In this document: positions 8,001 through 14,126 of the stretch, in pieces | Layout of the letters: each line of letters starts with the position of its first letter | How positions within the stretch are numbered: position 1 is the first letter of the stretch | From: Fusobacterium sp. | Lineage (GTDB): Bacteria; Fusobacteriota; Fusobacteriia; Fusobacteriales; Fusobacteriaceae | DNA: 26,667 bases | Assembly (NCBI GenBank): GCA_019410665.1 | Contig: DXSD01000019.1 | Location: forward strand, 1-26,667 | Reading direction: 5' to 3' | Notes under the pieces: model-generated | The model's input: the letters and a program-made list of their open reading frames with translations, nothing else | What the model was told of the DNA's origin: nothing | Databases searched by the model: none | Program-made: the position numbers and the translations under genes

Positions 8001-8473
8001 TCTACAGCTTTAAATATATTCTCTTCTACTTCTCCATCTAAAATTCTTCTAGCTATCTCCCCTTGCATACATGCTGAAAGAGCAATAAGACCAGAACTGT
8101 GCTCTTTTAAAAACTCCTTATCCACTCTTGGTCTATAATAAAAACCTCTTATAAAACTTTCTGAACTTATTTTTAAAAGATTTCTATATCCCTCATTATT
8201 TTTTGCAAGAAGGATGAGATGAAAGTTTCTTCCCTCTTTCTCTTCCATTCCCTTTTCACAAACATAAGCTTCTATCCCAATTATCGGTTTTATTCCCTTT
8301 TTTCTCGCCTTTTTATAAAACTCTAAAGCTCCAAATAAATTTCCGTGGTCAGTTATGGCAATAGCCTGCATTCCCAACTCTTTAGCTCTATCTATATAAT
8401 CATCTATCTTCCCTACTCCATCAAGGAGGCTATATTCAGTATGAAGATGCAAGTGTACAAAGTTTTTTATCAT
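5057..8473 (-). CDS. dnaE: DNA polymerase III alpha subunit
   Basis: The 1138-residue protein is a standard-length DnaE, the replicative polymerase of the holoenzyme. In order: PHP domain from HLHLHTEYSLLDG (residues 7-19) with ITDHGN; palm with GPGRGSAAGSL and the catalytic aspartates in MPDIDID (about 397-402) and KMDFLG (about 548); fingers with GVFQMES and YQEQVMKIA; tandem helix-hairpin-helix near LILAGALDSLPG; then an OB-fold (GILRDIKKIV...FELEDYYDKISCVIFP). Histidines and aspartates of the PHP motif are kept. The ATG follows AAAGGAGG. It opens the long minus-strand operon and is followed after about 67 bases by the accB-like gene, so replication and lipid precursor genes may be co-transcribed. 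Confidence 0.97.
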   Translation of the reverse strand: MIKNFVHLHLHTEYSLLDGVGKIDDYIDRAKELGMQAIAITDHGNLFGALEFYKKARKKGIKPIIGIEAYVCEKGMEEKEGRNFHLILLAKNNEGYRNLLKISSESFIRGFYYRPRVDKEFLKEHSSGLIALSACMQGEIARRILDGEVEENIFKAVDEYIDIFGKENFYIEVQANGIREQLTLNEKLYELAKLKSLELVATNDTHYVNEGEHTLQDILICVQTGAKLSDENRMKIETEELFLKSREQILEQLGEKYREALDNTLVIAERCNVDIEFGQFKFPDYKLPTCVKTVEALLRKLVYIGLAKRYPYGLTKSIVERVEYELGIIEKMGYAGYFVVVWDFIDFARRNSIPIGPGRGSAAGSLIAYALGITQLDPLKYNLIFERFLNPERISMPDIDIDICQERRQEVIDYVIEKYGADKVAQIITFGTMKARAAIRDVGRVLNTPLSKIDNIAKLVPFNATIKQTLEGVEEFRKMYLEDRELQRVIDISSRIENKVRHASVHAAGIVITKDPLTETVPLYCDTKNKVVSTQYQMKELEELGLLKMDFLGLRNLTNLQRTIDYIKDDLGEEIRLEDIPLNSKKVYELLSRGDTSGVFQMESVGIRKILVKLKPDKFEDIIALLALYRPGPLGSGMVDDFINGKNGLTEIKYPHPSLEECLRETYGVILYQEQVMKIANIMAGYSLGEADLLRRAMGKKNIQIMEENREKFISRSINNGYSEEKALEMFELIDKFAGYGFNKSHSAAYALIAYWTAYFKAHYMKHYYAALMTSEMAHIEDIAYYVEDAKLHNLKLHLPDINRASSKFRVDKDGIIFALSAIKNVGEGISQKILEEYRENGEYKNLEDFVLRTKQYGLNKKALESLILAGALDSLPGNRKEKFESIDKIIDYSNRKLKEDDIQQMNLFGEAKSTLGAFNLPQLPEYSLDELLSKEKEYLGFYFSAHPLDNYRRISKVFRLTPITELKEDKGIQVFKTCGILRDIKKIVTKNSGQIMGVFELEDYYDKISCVIFPKDYERAAHILIEGKPVYIEGNIQIDYFKGAENKKLIIRKIRFLDDIVRERNLKLYILMVEEDREKFSRLKEILNSSSGDTQVYFAIRNGNHKEVKKSKYLVTPDRGFLDELANLMGEDRITIR

Positions 8474-8497
8474 ATTTTTATCCTCCTTTTTCTTTTA

Positions 8498-8506
8498 ATT
8501 ATACCA
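8498..8506 (-). promoter_or_regulatory. Extended -10 promoter for dnaE operon
   Basis: On the minus strand TGGTATAAT (8506-8498) is a perfect extended -10 element, 24 bases upstream of the dnaE ATG. No good -35 box is seen 17 bases upstream, which extended -10 promoters do not need. Confidence 0.5.
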
Positions 8507-8542
8507 TATATATGAAATTTCTAAGAATAAAACTTTAATTTT

Positions 8543-8572
8543 AATTTTTAATTCAATCTAAAATTAAAAATT
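8543..8572. repeat. Inverted repeat in the dnaE/yfcC divergent region
   Basis: AATTTTTAATT (8543-8553) and AATTAAAAATT (8562-8572) are a perfect 11-bp inverted pair with an 8-base spacer, just upstream of the yfcC -35 box. It may be an operator, but in DNA this AT-rich such symmetry can arise by chance. Confidence 0.3.
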
Positions 8573-8579
8573 TATTTTA

Positions 8580-8608
8580 TTGATAAATTTAAACTTATAA
8601 AGTATAAT
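8580..8608 (+). promoter_or_regulatory. Promoter for yfcC
   Basis: TTGATA (8580-8585, 5/6), a 17-base spacer and a perfect TATAAT (8603-8608), 33 bases before the yfcC start codon. Confidence 0.65.
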
Positions 8609-8641
8609 TGTATTACAAAATTTGAAAAGTAGGAGGAAGAT

Positions 8642-10144
8642 ATGAAAAAAAAATTTAACATGCCAGATACGTATGTTATCATTTTCTTTGTTGTAATCTT
8701 TGCAGCAATACTTACACATACAGTACCTGTTGGTAAATTCCAAATGGAGAAAGTTACTTATATTACTGAAACAGGAGCAGAAAAAACAAGGGTAGTTCCA
8801 GTTGCTGGAAGTTTTACTTACGAAGTAAATGAACAAGGAAAACCATTAGTTGAAGGAGTTAAGTTCTTTGAACCTGGTGGAGAAGTTGGAGTGTCTAACT
8901 ATGTTTTTGAGGGAATTGTTAGTGGTGATAAGTGGGGAACAGCTGTTGGAGTTATAGCTTTTGTACTTATTACTGGAGGAGCTTTTGGTATAATTTTAAG
9001 AACTAAAGCTGTTGAAGCTGGACTATTTAATTTAATCAGAAAAACTAAGGGATCTGAATACCTTCTTTTACCTATAGTTTTCTTCTTTTTCTCTTTAGGA
9101 GGAGCTGTATTTGGTATGGGAGAAGAGGCTATTCCTATGGCTATGGTACTAATTCCTATTGTTGTAGGTATGGGTTATGATGCTGTTACAGGAATCTTTA
9201 TAACATACGTTTCAACTCAGATAGGATTTGCAACTTCTTGGATGAACCCTTTCAGTGTTGCTATCGCTCAAGGAGTAGCTGGAATTCCAGTTTTATCTGG
9301 TGCTGGATTTAGAATATTTATGTGGTGTTTCTTCACTGCACTTGGTATAGCTTATACTATGAGATATGCTAAAAAAATAAAAGCTAATCCTGAACTTTCA
9401 ATATCTTATAAAAGTGACGAATACTATAGAAAAGAGTTTAACTTAGCTGATCATCAAGATATGGAATTTAAACTAGGACATAAATTAGTTCTATTAACAG
9501 TTGCTTTGGGAATGGCTTGGATCATATATGGTGTTGTTAAATTTGGATACTATCTTCCTGAAATAGCTACTCAATTTGTTATAATGGGAGTTGTAGCTGG
9601 TATTATTGGTGTTATATTCAAACTTGAAAATATGTGTATAAATGATATTGCTTCTTCATTTAGAAAGGGAGCTGAAGATTTAATTGGAGCAGCTTTAGTT
9701 ATAGGAATGGCAAAAGGTATAGTCTTAGTACTTGGTGGTGCTGATGCTGGAACACCTAGTGTTCTTAACACTATTCTTAACTGGGTTGCTAATGGTTTAA
9801 GTGGATTCTCTTCTGCAGTATGTGCTTGGGTTATGTATATTTTCCAATCTATATTCAACTTCTTCGTTGTATCAGGTTCAGGACAAGCAGCTCTTACTAT
9901 GCCTATAATGGCTCCTCTATCTGATTTAGTTGGAGTTCCTAGACAAGTAGCTGTCTTAGCTTTCCAACTTGGAGATGGATTTACTAACCTTATCGTTCCT
10001 ACATCTGGAATATTAATCGCTATCTTAGGTATAGCTAAACTTGATTGGGTTGTTTGGGCTAAATTCCAAATAAAATTCCAAGGAATTCTATTCTTCTTTG
10101 GATCTCTATTTGTTATAGCTGGAGTTTTAATGAATCTTCAATAG
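8642..10144 (+). CDS. yfcC: YfcC family (DcuC/ArcD-like) membrane carrier
   Basis: A 500-residue polytopic membrane protein with about 12 hydrophobic segments. It opens MPDTYVIIFFVVIFAAILTHTVPVGKF and has GGAVFGMGEEAIPMAMVLIPI, TSWMNPFSVAIAQG and, near the end, VSGSGQAALTMPIMAPLSDLVGVPRQVAVLAFQLGDGFTNLI as family marks (given here in parts). YfcC proteins belong to the C4-dicarboxylate anaerobic carrier group; relatives have been annotated as basic amino acid antiporters, but the substrate is not known from sequence. The start has AGGAGGAAGAT directly upstream and its own promoter. It faces away from dnaE and is followed by a glutamate-type symporter, which suggests an amino acid or peptide-fermentation role. 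Residues about 38-80 form a large loop outside the membrane. Confidence 0.85.
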   Translation: MKKKFNMPDTYVIIFFVVIFAAILTHTVPVGKFQMEKVTYITETGAEKTRVVPVAGSFTYEVNEQGKPLVEGVKFFEPGGEVGVSNYVFEGIVSGDKWGTAVGVIAFVLITGGAFGIILRTKAVEAGLFNLIRKTKGSEYLLLPIVFFFFSLGGAVFGMGEEAIPMAMVLIPIVVGMGYDAVTGIFITYVSTQIGFATSWMNPFSVAIAQGVAGIPVLSGAGFRIFMWCFFTALGIAYTMRYAKKIKANPELSISYKSDEYYRKEFNLADHQDMEFKLGHKLVLLTVALGMAWIIYGVVKFGYYLPEIATQFVIMGVVAGIIGVIFKLENMCINDIASSFRKGAEDLIGAALVIGMAKGIVLVLGGADAGTPSVLNTILNWVANGLSGFSSAVCAWVMYIFQSIFNFFVVSGSGQAALTMPIMAPLSDLVGVPRQVAVLAFQLGDGFTNLIVPTSGILIAILGIAKLDWVVWAKFQIKFQGILFFFGSLFVIAGVLMNLQ

Positions 10145-10188
10145 ATATATGTTTAGAATAAAGTTTTAGTAAATAGGAAGTAAGTATA

Positions 10189-10259
10189 AAAAGAAGAAAA
10201 TTTTGCTATAATGTGTCTTAGTTAAATACTAAACATCTAAAGTAAAACTTTCTTCTTTT
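10189..10259 (+). repeat. 71-base palindromic element, copy B
   Basis: Left arm AAAAGAAGAAAATTTTGC (10189-10206) pairs with right arm GTAAAACTTTCTTCTTTT (10242-10259) with one A-C mismatch and one G-U pair; an inner hairpin TTAGT/ACTAA (10218-10232) lies in the loop. Its mate is at 1413-1483 on the other strand. Both are exactly 71 bases and both precede an amino acid-related gene on the strand they are read from. The left arm and loop of this copy also contain an extended -10 sequence, so it may supply a promoter for the next gene. Confidence 0.75.
10204..10212 (+). promoter_or_regulatory. Extended -10 promoter within repeat copy B
   Basis: TGCTATAAT is a perfect extended -10 element, 76 bases before the gltS-type start codon; the matching -35 position (GTATAA) is poor. 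If used, the transcript would begin inside the repeat and carry its right arm. Confidence 0.45.
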
Positions 10260-10288
10260 CTATTTATTAAAACTAGAAAGGAAACAAT

Positions 10289-11656
10289 ATGCAACATTTT
10301 TTCTACATACTTTGTTATCTAAGTTTTCTGCTTATTTTGGGAGTAATCATTAAAAGTAAAATAAAATTTTTTCAGGAACTTTTTATTCCTGCCTCTGTTG
10401 TAGGAGGAGGAATTGGACTGTTAATTAGTTCTGAAGTTGCAGGAAAAATCTTTGGAATATCTATACCAAGTTCTTGGACTAAAGATATCTCTCTTCTCCC
10501 AGGAATATTAATAGTCCCTGTTATTGCCAGCATCCCTTTGGGTATGGAGCTAAAACTTAAAAATAAAAAAGGGGAGATCAGAGATGTTCTAGTAACTGGA
10601 TTTATTCTCTTTATAATTACTTTTTTACAACTTGGAGTAGGGTATTTCATCAATTTTTTCTACAAATACATACTGAAAAAACCTCTTTATCCTACTTTTG
10701 GAGCTGAATTAAACTCTGGGTTTGCTGGTGGACATGGAACAGCAGGAATGATAGGTAGGACCTTACAAGAGATGAATATAGATTACTGGGCAACTGCTCA
10801 AGGAGTTGCTGTTACAACTGCTACTTTTGGATTAGTTGGTGGAATTATTTTGGGAATATTTTTAATAAACAAAGCTTGTCGAAATGGAGAAACTGTTCTC
10901 TTAAAAAATCCTAGTTCTATTCCTTATCAACTAAAGAGAGGATATTATACAGATATAACTAAACACCAATCTTTAGGAAGAGAGACTATGCTTTCATCTT
11001 CAATAGATACTTTAGCTTTTCATATAGCTATTGTTTTCTCAGTTTGTGGTATCTCATATATTATTTTAAACTTTATAAAGAAATATAAGATCCCAATTCT
11101 CTCTTCAGTATCTATTTGGATTTTTGCTATGCTTCTAATGATGATTCTTTGGAGTATTATGAAAAAAATGGAATTAGATTGGTGTATTGATGTAAAAATA
11201 AAAGGAAGAGTTTCAGCACTTTTTACTGAATTTGCAATAGTTAGTGCTATTGCCTCTCTTCCTCTTAAAGCTATTTTCACATATTTTTTTCCAATCCTAA
11301 TTATGATTATTTTAGGATTTTTAACAACTTGGTATGCTATTAAATTTTACTGTTACAAGTACTTTAAAAATAATTATCCCTTTGAAAGAGCTATCTCTAT
11401 GGCAGGAACAAGTTTTGGAGTATTCTTTACTGGAGTTTTACTCCTTAAAATCTGTGATCCTGACCTCTCTTCTCCTGTACTTGGAGATTATTCTTTAGGT
11501 TTTTCTATGACAGCTTTTTTAGGCCCTTTTTTAATTATCTCTTCAATTAATTTAAGTTTAATCAGTCCAATTATCCCTATTTCTCTACATCTTGGACTCA
11601 TACTTATCTTCTCTTTCATTTTAAGTAGAATGAAGGTAAAAGATTCAAGTTTTTAA
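10289..11656 (+). CDS. gltS: Sodium/glutamate symporter (GltS/ESS family)
   Basis: A 455-residue membrane protein with ten or more hydrophobic segments. Family marks are the early LFIPASVVGGGIGLL, the re-entrant loop GFAGGHGTAGMIG (about residues 145-157) with its glycine-rich signature, the second-half repeat AISMAGTSFGVFFTGVLLLKICDP, and charged loops between. ESS carriers take up glutamate with Na+. The ATG follows AGAAAGGA. The gene comes after yfcC with a 144-base gap holding repeat copy B and ends one base before the stop codon of the convergent brnQ, with no terminator in between. It is somewhat longer than the E. coli protein (about 400 residues), so substrate may differ from glutamate. 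Confidence 0.82.
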   Translation: MQHFFYILCYLSFLLILGVIIKSKIKFFQELFIPASVVGGGIGLLISSEVAGKIFGISIPSSWTKDISLLPGILIVPVIASIPLGMELKLKNKKGEIRDVLVTGFILFIITFLQLGVGYFINFFYKYILKKPLYPTFGAELNSGFAGGHGTAGMIGRTLQEMNIDYWATAQGVAVTTATFGLVGGIILGIFLINKACRNGETVLLKNPSSIPYQLKRGYYTDITKHQSLGRETMLSSSIDTLAFHIAIVFSVCGISYIILNFIKKYKIPILSSVSIWIFAMLLMMILWSIMKKMELDWCIDVKIKGRVSALFTEFAIVSAIASLPLKAIFTYFFPILIMIILGFLTTWYAIKFYCYKYFKNNYPFERAISMAGTSFGVFFTGVLLLKICDPDLSSPVLGDYSLGFSMTAFLGPFLIISSINLSLISPIIPISLHLGLILIFSFILSRMKVKDSSF

Positions 11657-11657
11657 C

Positions 11658-12932
11658 CTATTTTTTAGGAATAAACTTAAACATTACTCCCCCTAGAATT
11701 GCTGGTAAAACCCAAGCAAGACCAAGTGATTCTAGTGGTAGTGATGAATATACTCCTTCCAATACATTTATTTGTAATCCCATGGCTTGTAATGACTCAT
11801 ATGCACTTACTAATCCAGCTCCAATTACAGTTCCAACAAAGATATTATCATTTTTTATCTTATTCTTAAAAATATTTAAAAATATTAAAGCAATAGCAAT
11901 TGGATATAGAAAAACTAAAACAGGAACAGCAAGTTTTATTATAATATCCACTCCAAACATAGCAAAAACAATACTTACAACAGTTGTGATAACAGCTAAT
12001 TTTTCATATGATATCTTTGTAAGTTCGCTGAAATAATCAGCTACTGTGGCAGTAAGACCAATAGCTGTAGTTATACAAGCTCCAGTTACACATATAGCTA
12101 GAACAATTTTTCCAGCATTTCCCAATAGAAGTTTTACTATTGAAGTAAGTAATTCAACACTTCCTATTCCAGCTGGAAGGATATTCGTAACACTGCTTCC
12201 TATAAATCCAAGTCCTCCATATACAATAGCAAGTCCACCTATTGCTATAAGACTTGTTTGAATAAGAAATGAAACCTCTTGTTGTTGAGAAAGTTCTCTA
12301 TCTTTTCTAATAGATTTTAAAATTATATCTGAAAAAACAATAGCAGCTAGAGTATCCATTGTTTGATAACCATTTAAAAATCCATATTTAAAAGGACCCA
12401 TAGCTTTTTCTAATGAAATAGCTTCTCCCAATGGAGAAAATACTCCTTTAAATATTATAATAGCTAGAACTACTAAAAGTATAGGTGTTAAAATAGCCCC
12501 TACTCTATCTACAACTTTACTTGATTTTAAAGAAAATAGAAGAGAAACTCCAAAGAAAATAACGATAAAAATAATTTTATAAATGTTATAATTTAAGCTA
12601 TCCTTAGCAAAAATCATTTCAAAAGCAGTAGCACCTGTTCTAGGTAGAGCTAAAAGAGGTCCTATTGAAAGAATTAGAGCCACATTAAAAAATTTAGCAA
12701 ATTTAGGTGAGACTCTTATAGCAAAACTATCTAAATCTTTTCCAGCAAAAGCTGAAGTAAATATCGCTAAAAGTGGAAAACCTGCTCCTGTAAGGATAAA
12801 TCCTATGGCTGCCATACCCCACTCATCTCCATTTATAAAACCAACCATTGGTGGAAAGATTAAGTTACCAGCACCAAATAACATAGCAAAAAGTGCAAAT
12901 CCTGTAATAATAACATCTTTTCTTTTGTACAT
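11658..12932 (-). CDS. brnQ: Branched-chain amino acid carrier, LIVCS family
   Basis: The 424-residue protein starts MYKRKDVIITGFALFAMLFGAGNLIFPPMVG, the characteristic opening of BrnQ Na+/branched-chain amino acid symporters, and continues with LLALPRTGATAFEM and GFLNGYQTMDTLAAIVFSDII, also family marks. About 12 membrane segments are visible. It imports leucine, isoleucine or valine with Na+. The ATG follows AGGAGGAAAC, and a strong promoter stands upstream. It is convergent with the GltS-type gene and divergent from the binding protein-argG unit, whose promoter lies only 17 bases away from its own -35 box. Confidence 0.93.
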   Translation of the reverse strand: MYKRKDVIITGFALFAMLFGAGNLIFPPMVGFINGDEWGMAAIGFILTGAGFPLLAIFTSAFAGKDLDSFAIRVSPKFAKFFNVALILSIGPLLALPRTGATAFEMIFAKDSLNYNIYKIIFIVIFFGVSLLFSLKSSKVVDRVGAILTPILLVVLAIIIFKGVFSPLGEAISLEKAMGPFKYGFLNGYQTMDTLAAIVFSDIILKSIRKDRELSQQQEVSFLIQTSLIAIGGLAIVYGGLGFIGSSVTNILPAGIGSVELLTSIVKLLLGNAGKIVLAICVTGACITTAIGLTATVADYFSELTKISYEKLAVITTVVSIVFAMFGVDIIIKLAVPVLVFLYPIAIALIFLNIFKNKIKNDNIFVGTVIGAGLVSAYESLQAMGLQINVLEGVYSSLPLESLGLAWVLPAILGGVMFKFIPKK

Positions 12933-12960
12933 TGTTTCCTCCTATGAATACTTTAGGTAT

Positions 12961-12989
12961 ATTTTATAAAAATTTTATTCTATTGTCAA
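12961..12989 (-). promoter_or_regulatory. Promoter for brnQ
   Basis: Minus strand: TTGACA (12989-12984, perfect), 17-base spacer, TAAAAT (12966-12961, 5/6), about 28 bases upstream of the brnQ start codon. Confidence 0.7.
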
Positions 12990-13014
12990 ATTAAATAAAA
13001 AAATATTGACAATA
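12981..13014. promoter_or_regulatory. Inverted repeat joining two divergent -35 boxes
   Basis: TATTGTCAA (12981-12989) and TTGACAATA (13006-13014) are a perfect 9-bp inverted pair around a 16-base spacer. Each half contains the -35 box of one of the two divergent promoters, so a single regulator bound here would see both. The symmetry may also simply reflect two good -35 boxes back to back, but the identity runs three bases past the hexamer. Confidence 0.4.
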
Positions 13015-13034
13015 AAAAAAGATTGTGATAAGAT
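13006..13034 (+). promoter_or_regulatory. Strong promoter upstream of the short broken ORF
   Basis: Perfect TTGACA (13006-13011), 17-base spacer, and TAAGAT (13029-13034) preceded by TGA, which makes an extended -10 element. It drives the region that ends in the terminator at 13293-13331. Confidence 0.6.
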
Positions 13035-13067
13035 TATTTCAAATCAAGGTAAAGGAGGAAGAGAAAG

Positions 13068-13194
13068 ATGTTAATGACAACATTACTAAGGAACAGGAAA
13101 TATAATACAACTACATATACTTTCTTTTGTAATGAGTCTGTTAATGTTTTTGCTGATTCTTCCAAAAGAAATATTTTTTAATACAGGTGTATAA
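13068..13194 (+). pseudogene. Likely 5' stub of an amino acid ABC permease gene (or a leader ORF)
   Basis: A strong AAAGGAGGAAGAG precedes an ATG at 13068. The direct reading is a 37-residue ORF, MLMTTLLRNRKYN..., stopping at 13181, with two AGG arginine codons, rare in this window, at positions 8 and 10. If one base (A at 13089) is dropped, the reading becomes MLMTTLLGTGNIIQLHILSF followed by a hydrophobic stretch to the stop at 13192-13194. That form resembles the N-terminus of amino acid ABC permeases (L-L-x-G-x-x-N-T-L-x-L, then a membrane segment), and the lone binding protein gene downstream lacks its permease. So a deleted and frameshifted permease is my first choice. A regulatory leader peptide is the alternative, given the terminator that follows. 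Confidence 0.4.
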
Positions 13195-13221
13195 TATTTC
13201 TTAGAGTATTTTTTTAAATTA

Positions 13222-13230
13222 TGCTATATT
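13222..13230 (+). promoter_or_regulatory. Second candidate promoter before the binding protein gene
   Basis: TGCTATATT is an extended -10 element (TATATT 5/6) with a weak -35 (TAGAGT). Any transcript from it would be only about 95 bases long before meeting the terminator at 13293-13331. Confidence 0.3.
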
Positions 13231-13292
13231 ATATGTCTAGTATTGGGGGATATTTCTAGAGATATAGGGCATGAATATTTATTTTGTTATCA

Positions 13293-13331
13293 ACAGATTG
13301 ACATTCAAAAGATGTTAATCTGTTTTTTTTT
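13293..13331 (+). terminator. Intrinsic terminator upstream of the binding protein gene
   Basis: ACAGATTGACAT and ATGTTAATCTGT form a 12-bp stem (one G-U pair) with a 7-base loop, followed by nine T residues. It lies 41 bases before the start codon of the solute-binding protein, after both candidate promoters and with no good promoter between, so expression of the next two genes should depend on read-through. The 3' arm shares the 9-mer GATGTTAAT with the start region of the short ORF at 13068, which can therefore pair with the 5' arm. Confidence 0.85.
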
Positions 13332-13372
13332 AACTATATAAAACTTTTTAAAACATTTTAGGAGGAGATTTT

Positions 13373-14101
13373 ATGAAAAAATTATTTTTAAAGGCTGTTT
13401 TACTTTCAATGCTTACTGTTTCAGGAGTTAGTTTTGGAGCTGATAAACTCTATGTTGGAACAAATGCTGAGTTCGAGCCATTTGAATATCTACAAAATGG
13501 GGAAATTGTAGGATTTGATGTGGACTTAATGGAAGAGATTGCAAAATCTATGGGGAAAGAGATTGAATGGAAAAATATATCTTTTGATGGATTACTACCT
13601 GCTCTTCAAGCTAAAAAACTTGATGTAATAATAGCTGGAATGACTGCTACTGAAGAGAGAAAGAAATTTGTAAATTTCTCACAAACATATTATGAATCTA
13701 ACCAAATGATGTTAGTAAATAAAGAAAATCCAAGTGTTAAATCTTTTGATGAATTAAAAGGACATGATGTAGGAGTTGTATTAGGTTATACTGGGGATAT
13801 TGCTGTAAGTGAAATTGAAGGAGTTAAAGTTCATAGATATAATGCTACATCTGAAGCAATTATGGCTCTAAAAGCTCAAAAAGTTGAAGTTGTAGTTTTA
13901 GATTCTGAACCAGCTAAAAACTATGCTAAGCAAAATCCAGAATTAGCTTTAATAAATACAGATGTAGCTAAAGAGGAGTATGCAATTGCTGTTGGAAAAG
14001 ATGATAAAGCTTTAGTTGAAGATATTGATAAAGCTTTAGATGAATTAAAAGCAAATGGAACTTATGATAAATTAATAAAAAAATATTTTTCAGAAAAATA
14101 A
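13373..14101 (+). CDS. Amino acid ABC transporter substrate-binding protein (SBP family 3)
   Basis: The 242-residue protein has a signal peptide (KK, then a hydrophobic run, cleavage near Ala23 in SFGA-DK) and no lipobox cysteine, so it should be free in the periplasm of a diderm cell. The mature part has family 3 binding protein marks: YVGTNAEFEPFEYLQNGEIVG, FDVDLMEEIAKSMG, SFDGLLPALQAKKLDVIIAGMTATEERKK-type segments, and the closing ALDELKANGTYDKLIKKYF. Relatives bind arginine, lysine, histidine or other polar amino acids; the argG gene 25 bases downstream hints at arginine-related use. AGGAGGAG is 5 bases before the ATG. No permease or ATPase gene adjoins it; a possible permease stub lies upstream. 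Confidence 0.9.
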   Translation: MKKLFLKAVLLSMLTVSGVSFGADKLYVGTNAEFEPFEYLQNGEIVGFDVDLMEEIAKSMGKEIEWKNISFDGLLPALQAKKLDVIIAGMTATEERKKFVNFSQTYYESNQMMLVNKENPSVKSFDELKGHDVGVVLGYTGDIAVSEIEGVKVHRYNATSEAIMALKAQKVEVVVLDSEPAKNYAKQNPELALINTDVAKEEYAIAVGKDDKALVEDIDKALDELKANGTYDKLIKKYFSEK

Positions 14102-14126
14102 TAAAACAAGAGGAGAGGGATTTTAA

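Noticed and set aside
8564..8836. 90-residue ORF on the minus strand, Cys- and Phe-rich
   Set aside because: It is antisense to the start of yfcC, has no ribosome binding site and an unnatural composition; the yfcC frame is clearly the coding one.
11640..11700. Terminator between the convergent gltS and brnQ
   Set aside because: Stops are one base apart and I found no stem followed by a T-run; none can be supported.
13040..13331. Known riboswitch or T-box in the leader before the binding protein gene
   Set aside because: No T-box GGTGG-ACCGCG sequence, and no lysine, glycine, SAM, guanidine or preQ1 core could be recognised; only the terminator and short ORF are supported.
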